From Petrotoga sp. 9PWA.NaAc.5.4 (GTDB taxonomy: Bacteria > Thermotogota > Thermotogae > Petrotogales > Petrotogaceae), in contig NZ_AZRK01000001.1 in the NCBI RefSeq assembly GCF_002895485.1, positions 124,001 to 188,000 on the forward strand: a stretch of DNA of 64,000 nt, in the 5' to 3' direction. Positions within the stretch are counted from its first letter, which is position 1; each line of letters starts with the position of its first letter. Position numbers and translations under genes: made by a program. This document shows positions 61,033 to 64,000 of the stretch, piece by piece. The notes beneath the pieces were generated by a model that worked only from the letters and a program-made list of their open reading frames with translations, was not told where the DNA came from and ran no database searches.

Positions 61033-63111
61033 ATGAAAAAGTCCAAAGAAACTCAAAGAAGTGTCAAGTCATTTTTGATTTCAGTGATAGTTATACTAAC
61101 TGTTATTATTTTTGCCGCACAAGCAACTTATAGTTTTTTAAAGTTTCGAGAAAATATTATTCAAGAAATAGGTAATAAGATAAGTTATCAAGCTGGTGAA
61201 GAAGCGGAAAAACTCTATGCAAGCATACTGACCGTTGGAAAATTTGCGGAGCTACAAGCTTATAACGTTTCTGCTATAGGATATGAAAATTATGAACAGC
61301 TTCTTAATGTTGCCAAAAAATTTGTAGAAGATACAGATTTAGCAATTGGAAGTGGAATATGGTTAGAACCCTATGTATTTAATAAAGATACAAAATATTT
61401 TGGCCCATATATGTACAAAGAAAATGGAAAAGTTGAGCTAACTTGGATTTATAGTAATGCTGATTATGACTATTTTATATATGATTGGTATAAAATAGGT
61501 ATTAACGCAAAAGGCAATATTGCTTGGACAGAACCTTATTTAGATGAAGTGACAAATTCTGTTATGATAACTTCTTCAAGCCCAATCCGCGTTAACAACA
61601 GGGTGATAGGCGTAACTACCGCTGATATAGGTTTGGACAACCTAAGAAACTATGTAAGAAATATAAAGGTTGGAGAAAGTGGTTTTGCATTTATTGTTAC
61701 TAGTGAAGGTTATTATTTAGCTAGTAAGGATCCTTCAATAGACCTAAAACAAAAAATTATAAACGATCCCGAAGAAAGCGTCAAAACAGTAGGACAAGTA
61801 ATCATCAAAAGTAATGAAAAAGGTGTTCAACGCGTTAAATTTGAAGGTGAAAACTCGTTTTTAGCCTACTCCCCAATAGGGGATACAGGGATGAAATTAG
61901 TTACTGTGCTTCCTGAAAAAGAAGCGTTTGCTTCTTTAAATAAAACTTTAACAACCAGTTTTATCATTGTTGCAGCGTGTATAATCATTTTTATCTTATT
62001 ACTTACATATATTTTAGAAAGACGTTTAATTAAACCTTTAAAATCTCTTACAAACGAAGCCCAAAGAGTAGCACAAGGAGATCTTTCTATAAAGAACGAT
62101 GTAACTATAAAAAAATTAGATACCCACGATGAATTAGACCTCTTGAAAAATGCTTTTAATACTATGATAAGTAATCTAAGAGAATTAACAATTAAAATAA
62201 AAGAAACTGCCAACTCATTAGTTGAGACATCGAGTCAAATAGCTACATCTACTAAGCAATCTGCCGGTGCTGTAGAACAAACAGCCATTACAATTAATGA
62301 TATATCAAATGCTGTTACTCACCAAGCACAACTTTCCCAGAACGGTAGTCAATTTGTAAATAAGGCAATTGATCAACTTGAAGAAGTCTTGGATAATTTA
62401 AAACTTTTAGAAAATTCAACAACTAACGTATTTAATTCAGTTAAAGATGGTATGGAAAAGATATCTTATCAAAGAATAAAAATGGATGAAAGTAGAGAAA
62501 GAACTAAAAATTTAGAAGAGAGTGTCTCTGAAATGAGTGACAAATCCAAACAGATTGTTAAAATTGTTGATACAATAGTAGGAATTTCTGACCAAACAAA
62601 TTTATTGGCATTAAATGCGGCTATAGAAGCCGCAAGAGCTGGAGAGCAAGGTAAGGGTTTTGCAGTTGTAGCTGATGAAGTTAGAAAATTGGCTGAAGCC
62701 TCAAATAAAGCAACACAGGAGATAAAAGAGCTCATTGTCCAAATCCAAAATGTAATAAATAAAGCAAGTAACGAAATGGAGTCAGCAATGGAAACTGTTA
62801 AGGAACAAGAATCAGCCGCAGAAGCTACTTTCAATTCATTTGATCAAATAAAACAAGTTACACAAGATACATTATCAAAAACTGAAAAATTATCTGAAGC
62901 AGTAATAAATTTAAGTAATGAAACTAAAAATTTGAAAACAGAGATAGAAAAAATTGCCGAAATAGCAGAAGATAATGCGGCAGCAATTGAGGAAGTTGCT
63001 GCTTCTGCAGAACAGCAATCAGCTTCAAGCGAAGAAATTACTGCTATCGCCGAAGAATTAAATAAATTAGCTAATAACCTCCAAAACCAAGTCAGAACGT
63101 TTAAATTTTAA
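61033..63111 (+). CDS. Methyl-accepting chemotaxis protein with dCache sensor
   Basis: Chemoreceptor of 692 residues: transmembrane segment 1 (about 13-35), an extracytoplasmic Cache-type sensor (about 36-315, with [51 protein letters not shown]), transmembrane segment 2 (about 318-338), HAMP, and a signalling domain. The tip contains the hallmark [36 protein letters not shown]. The pattern VMITSSSPI...TADI resembles amino-acid-type Cache sensors, but the ligand is unknown. It stands apart from the che operon and ends with a strong terminator. Confidence 0.95.
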   Translation: MKKSKETQRSVKSFLISVIVILTVIIFAAQATYSFLKFRENIIQEIGNKISYQAGEEAEKLYASILTVGKFAELQAYNVSAIGYENYEQLLNVAKKFVEDTDLAIGSGIWLEPYVFNKDTKYFGPYMYKENGKVELTWIYSNADYDYFIYDWYKIGINAKGNIAWTEPYLDEVTNSVMITSSSPIRVNNRVIGVTTADIGLDNLRNYVRNIKVGESGFAFIVTSEGYYLASKDPSIDLKQKIINDPEESVKTVGQVIIKSNEKGVQRVKFEGENSFLAYSPIGDTGMKLVTVLPEKEAFASLNKTLTTSFIIVAACIIIFILLLTYILERRLIKPLKSLTNEAQRVAQGDLSIKNDVTIKKLDTHDELDLLKNAFNTMISNLRELTIKIKETANSLVETSSQIATSTKQSAGAVEQTAITINDISNAVTHQAQLSQNGSQFVNKAIDQLEEVLDNLKLLENSTTNVFNSVKDGMEKISYQRIKMDESRERTKNLEESVSEMSDKSKQIVKIVDTIVGISDQTNLLALNAAIEAARAGEQGKGFAVVADEVRKLAEASNKATQEIKELIVQIQNVINKASNEMESAMETVKEQESAAEATFNSFDQIKQVTQDTLSKTEKLSEAVINLSNETKNLKTEIEKIAEIAEDNAAAIEEVAASAEQQSASSEEITAIAEELNKLANNLQNQVRTFKF

Positions 63112-63165
63112 AAAAAGTACTTTATTAAATATTATCAAACTGAGATTTATAATTTTTGGAAATTT

Positions 63166-63198
63166 AATATAGCCGTTAACCAACGGCTATATTTTTGG
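63166..63198 (+). terminator. Rho-independent terminator after the chemoreceptor
   Basis: AATATAGCCGTT (63166-63177) pairs with AACGGCTATATT (63182-63193) around AACC and runs into TTT. Confidence 0.9.
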
Positions 63199-63291
63199 TA
63201 TTAAACTGTATAGATTATTAAAATTTACTATGATATATTTATGTGGTTATTATAAACCATGATCCTTTAAATTTTAAAACCGAATATAATT

Positions 63292-63350
63292 AAAGTACCC
63301 AATAAATTCAAGAAATTCATGGTTAGTGAGTATAAAAATTTAATATGGAC
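63292..63350 (+). repeat. Partial MITE-like repeat upstream of ackA
   Basis: AAAGTACCCAATAAATTC, then AAGAAATTCATGGTTAGTGAG, matches the segment just right of the central hairpin in other copies. Neither terminus is present. It is probably the remainder of an older insertion displaced by copy 14. Confidence 0.5.
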
Positions 63351-63353
63351 TTT

Positions 63354-63512
63354 AGAAATAGAGCTTTTTTAAAAATAAGCGTTTGGATTTGAGACAGATT
63401 CATGACGAAGCTTTTTCTTCAATTTGATCAGAGTAACGATCAAGTTAAAAAAATAGATAATTAGTAAGTATTAGAACTGTCGAATTATTTTTTTAGAATT
63501 TCTAAAATGAGT
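63354..63512 (+). repeat. MITE-like repeat, copy 14, before ackA
   Basis: Forward copy with left terminus TATGGACTTTAGAAATAG and right terminus AGAATTTCTAAAATGAGTA ending at 63512, 26 bases before the ackA start. The central hairpin keeps its position but has a different stem (TTGATC / GATCAA). About 40 bp shorter than full copies. Confidence 0.8.
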
Positions 63513-63538
63513 ATTAAAATCACATTAGGAGGTTATAT

Positions 63539-64000
63539 ATGAAAATTTTAGTAATAAACTCGGGAAGTTCTTCTATAAAATATCAACTTCTTGATATGGA
63601 AAAAGAAACTGTTTTAGCGAAAGGTTTAGTTGAAAGAATAGGTATTGAAGGTTCTCGAATTATACACAGAGTAAACGATGAAAAATATACCTTGGAAATA
63701 GCTATAAAAGATCATGACCAAGGTTTAAGCGAAGTTCTAAAGCTTTTAACTTCGGAAAAGTTTAACGTTATTTCTTCTCTAAAAGAAATCGACGTGGTAG
63801 GCCATCGAGTCGTACATGGAGGAGAGAGATTTTCTTCTTCTGTGATCATAAACAAGGAAGTTTTAGATAGTATCGAAATGATCTCATTTTTGGCTCCACT
63901 ACACAATCCTGCTAATGTTTCCGGTATTAAAGCAGCTATAGAACTGTTGCCAAACGTTCCACAAGTTGCTGTTTTTGATACAGCTTTTCATCAAACTATG
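63539..64000 (+). CDS. ackA: Acetate kinase (3' end outside window)
   Basis: This enzyme converts acetyl phosphate and ADP to acetate and ATP, the main ATP-yielding fermentation step in Thermotogota. The first 154 residues are visible: [20 protein letters not shown] (nucleotide/acetate-kinase signature), [14 protein letters not shown] and the second signature around [11 protein letters not shown], then [12 protein letters not shown] at the window edge. ATG 63539 has AGGAGGT upstream. The repeat terminus 26 bases before it is in the standard position. Confidence 0.96.
   Translation, partial: MKILVINSGSSSIKYQLLDMEKETVLAKGLVERIGIEGSRIIHRVNDEKYTLEIAIKDHDQGLSEVLKLLTSEKFNVISSLKEIDVVGHRVVHGGERFSSSVIINKEVLDSIEMISFLAPLHNPANVSGIKAAIELLPNVPQVAVFDTAFHQTM

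Noticed and set aside
61866-62213. 115-codon minus-strand frame inside the chemoreceptor gene
   Set aside because: Antisense shadow without start signals.

Overview
The window reads as chromosome of an anaerobic, AT-rich, thermophilic or mesothermophilic bacterium of the phylum Thermotogota, most likely Petrotoga or a close relative. The basis is the very low GC content, the Thermotoga-like flagellar/chemotaxis operon (cheA-cheW-cheY-fliOPQR-flhBAFG-pilZ-cheC-cheD-fliA), ferredoxin-linked enzymes, secreted binding proteins without a lipobox cysteine, and frequent TTG start codons. The species assignment is inference; no rRNA or tRNA gene is present.

Layout. 1-5.4 kb: a ZIP metal transporter, then a minus-strand group with a 2-oxoacid:ferredoxin oxidoreductase delta/alpha pair (no beta or gamma subunit), a GAF-GGDEF diguanylate cyclase split by a frameshift, and a sodium-pump decarboxylase beta subunit. 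5.8-8.8 kb: two iron-sulfur aldo/keto reductases and endonuclease III. 9-23.7 kb: cinA, then chemotaxis, flagellar export, flagellar placement, CheC/CheD and sigma-28, with flhF broken by a one-base frameshift. 24-30 kb: Thermotogota-type hypothetical genes, mfd, mnmE and a membrane protein. 30-37 kb: an orphan ABC-2 permease, SAM hydrolase, YigZ/IMPACT, dnaX, and an MTA/SAH-nucleosidase-like gene overlapping a spore-photoproduct-lyase-like radical SAM gene. 37-41 kb: a secreted metallophosphoesterase, speE/speD and an XRE-cupin regulator. 41-49 kb: mreB-mreC-mreD-mrdA, a decayed gene, an inositol-monophosphatase family gene and uvrA. 49-58 kb: one minus-strand run with a BMP-type (nucleoside-like) ABC importer, an ADP-ribosylglycohydrolase-family protein, a Gfo/Idh/MocA oxidoreductase and a trailing membrane protein. 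58-64 kb: an SDR, a secreted alpha/beta hydrolase, a chemoreceptor and the start of acetate kinase.

The most striking unexplained structure is a family of about 200-bp interspersed repeats, with some 14 full or partial copies plus terminal fragments. They have MITE-like termini (TAnnnACTTTAGAAAT and its inverse), probable 10-14 bp target duplications, and a central hairpin whose stem changes in a compensatory way between copies. The same end of the repeat lies about 15-28 nt, usually 24-28 nt, upstream of the start codon of at least eleven unrelated genes (cheA, dnaX, ackA, speD, korD, oadB, the BMP gene and others). This suggests an element that inserts at promoters or acts as a portable promoter/leader.

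Systems worth following up: (i) the repeat family; (ii) the ADP-ribosylglycohydrolase + Gfo/Idh/MocA + BMP transporter operon, a possible salvage route for an N-glycoside; (iii) the nucleosidase/SPL-like pair, in which the SPL hydrogen-donor cysteine appears replaced by tyrosine.
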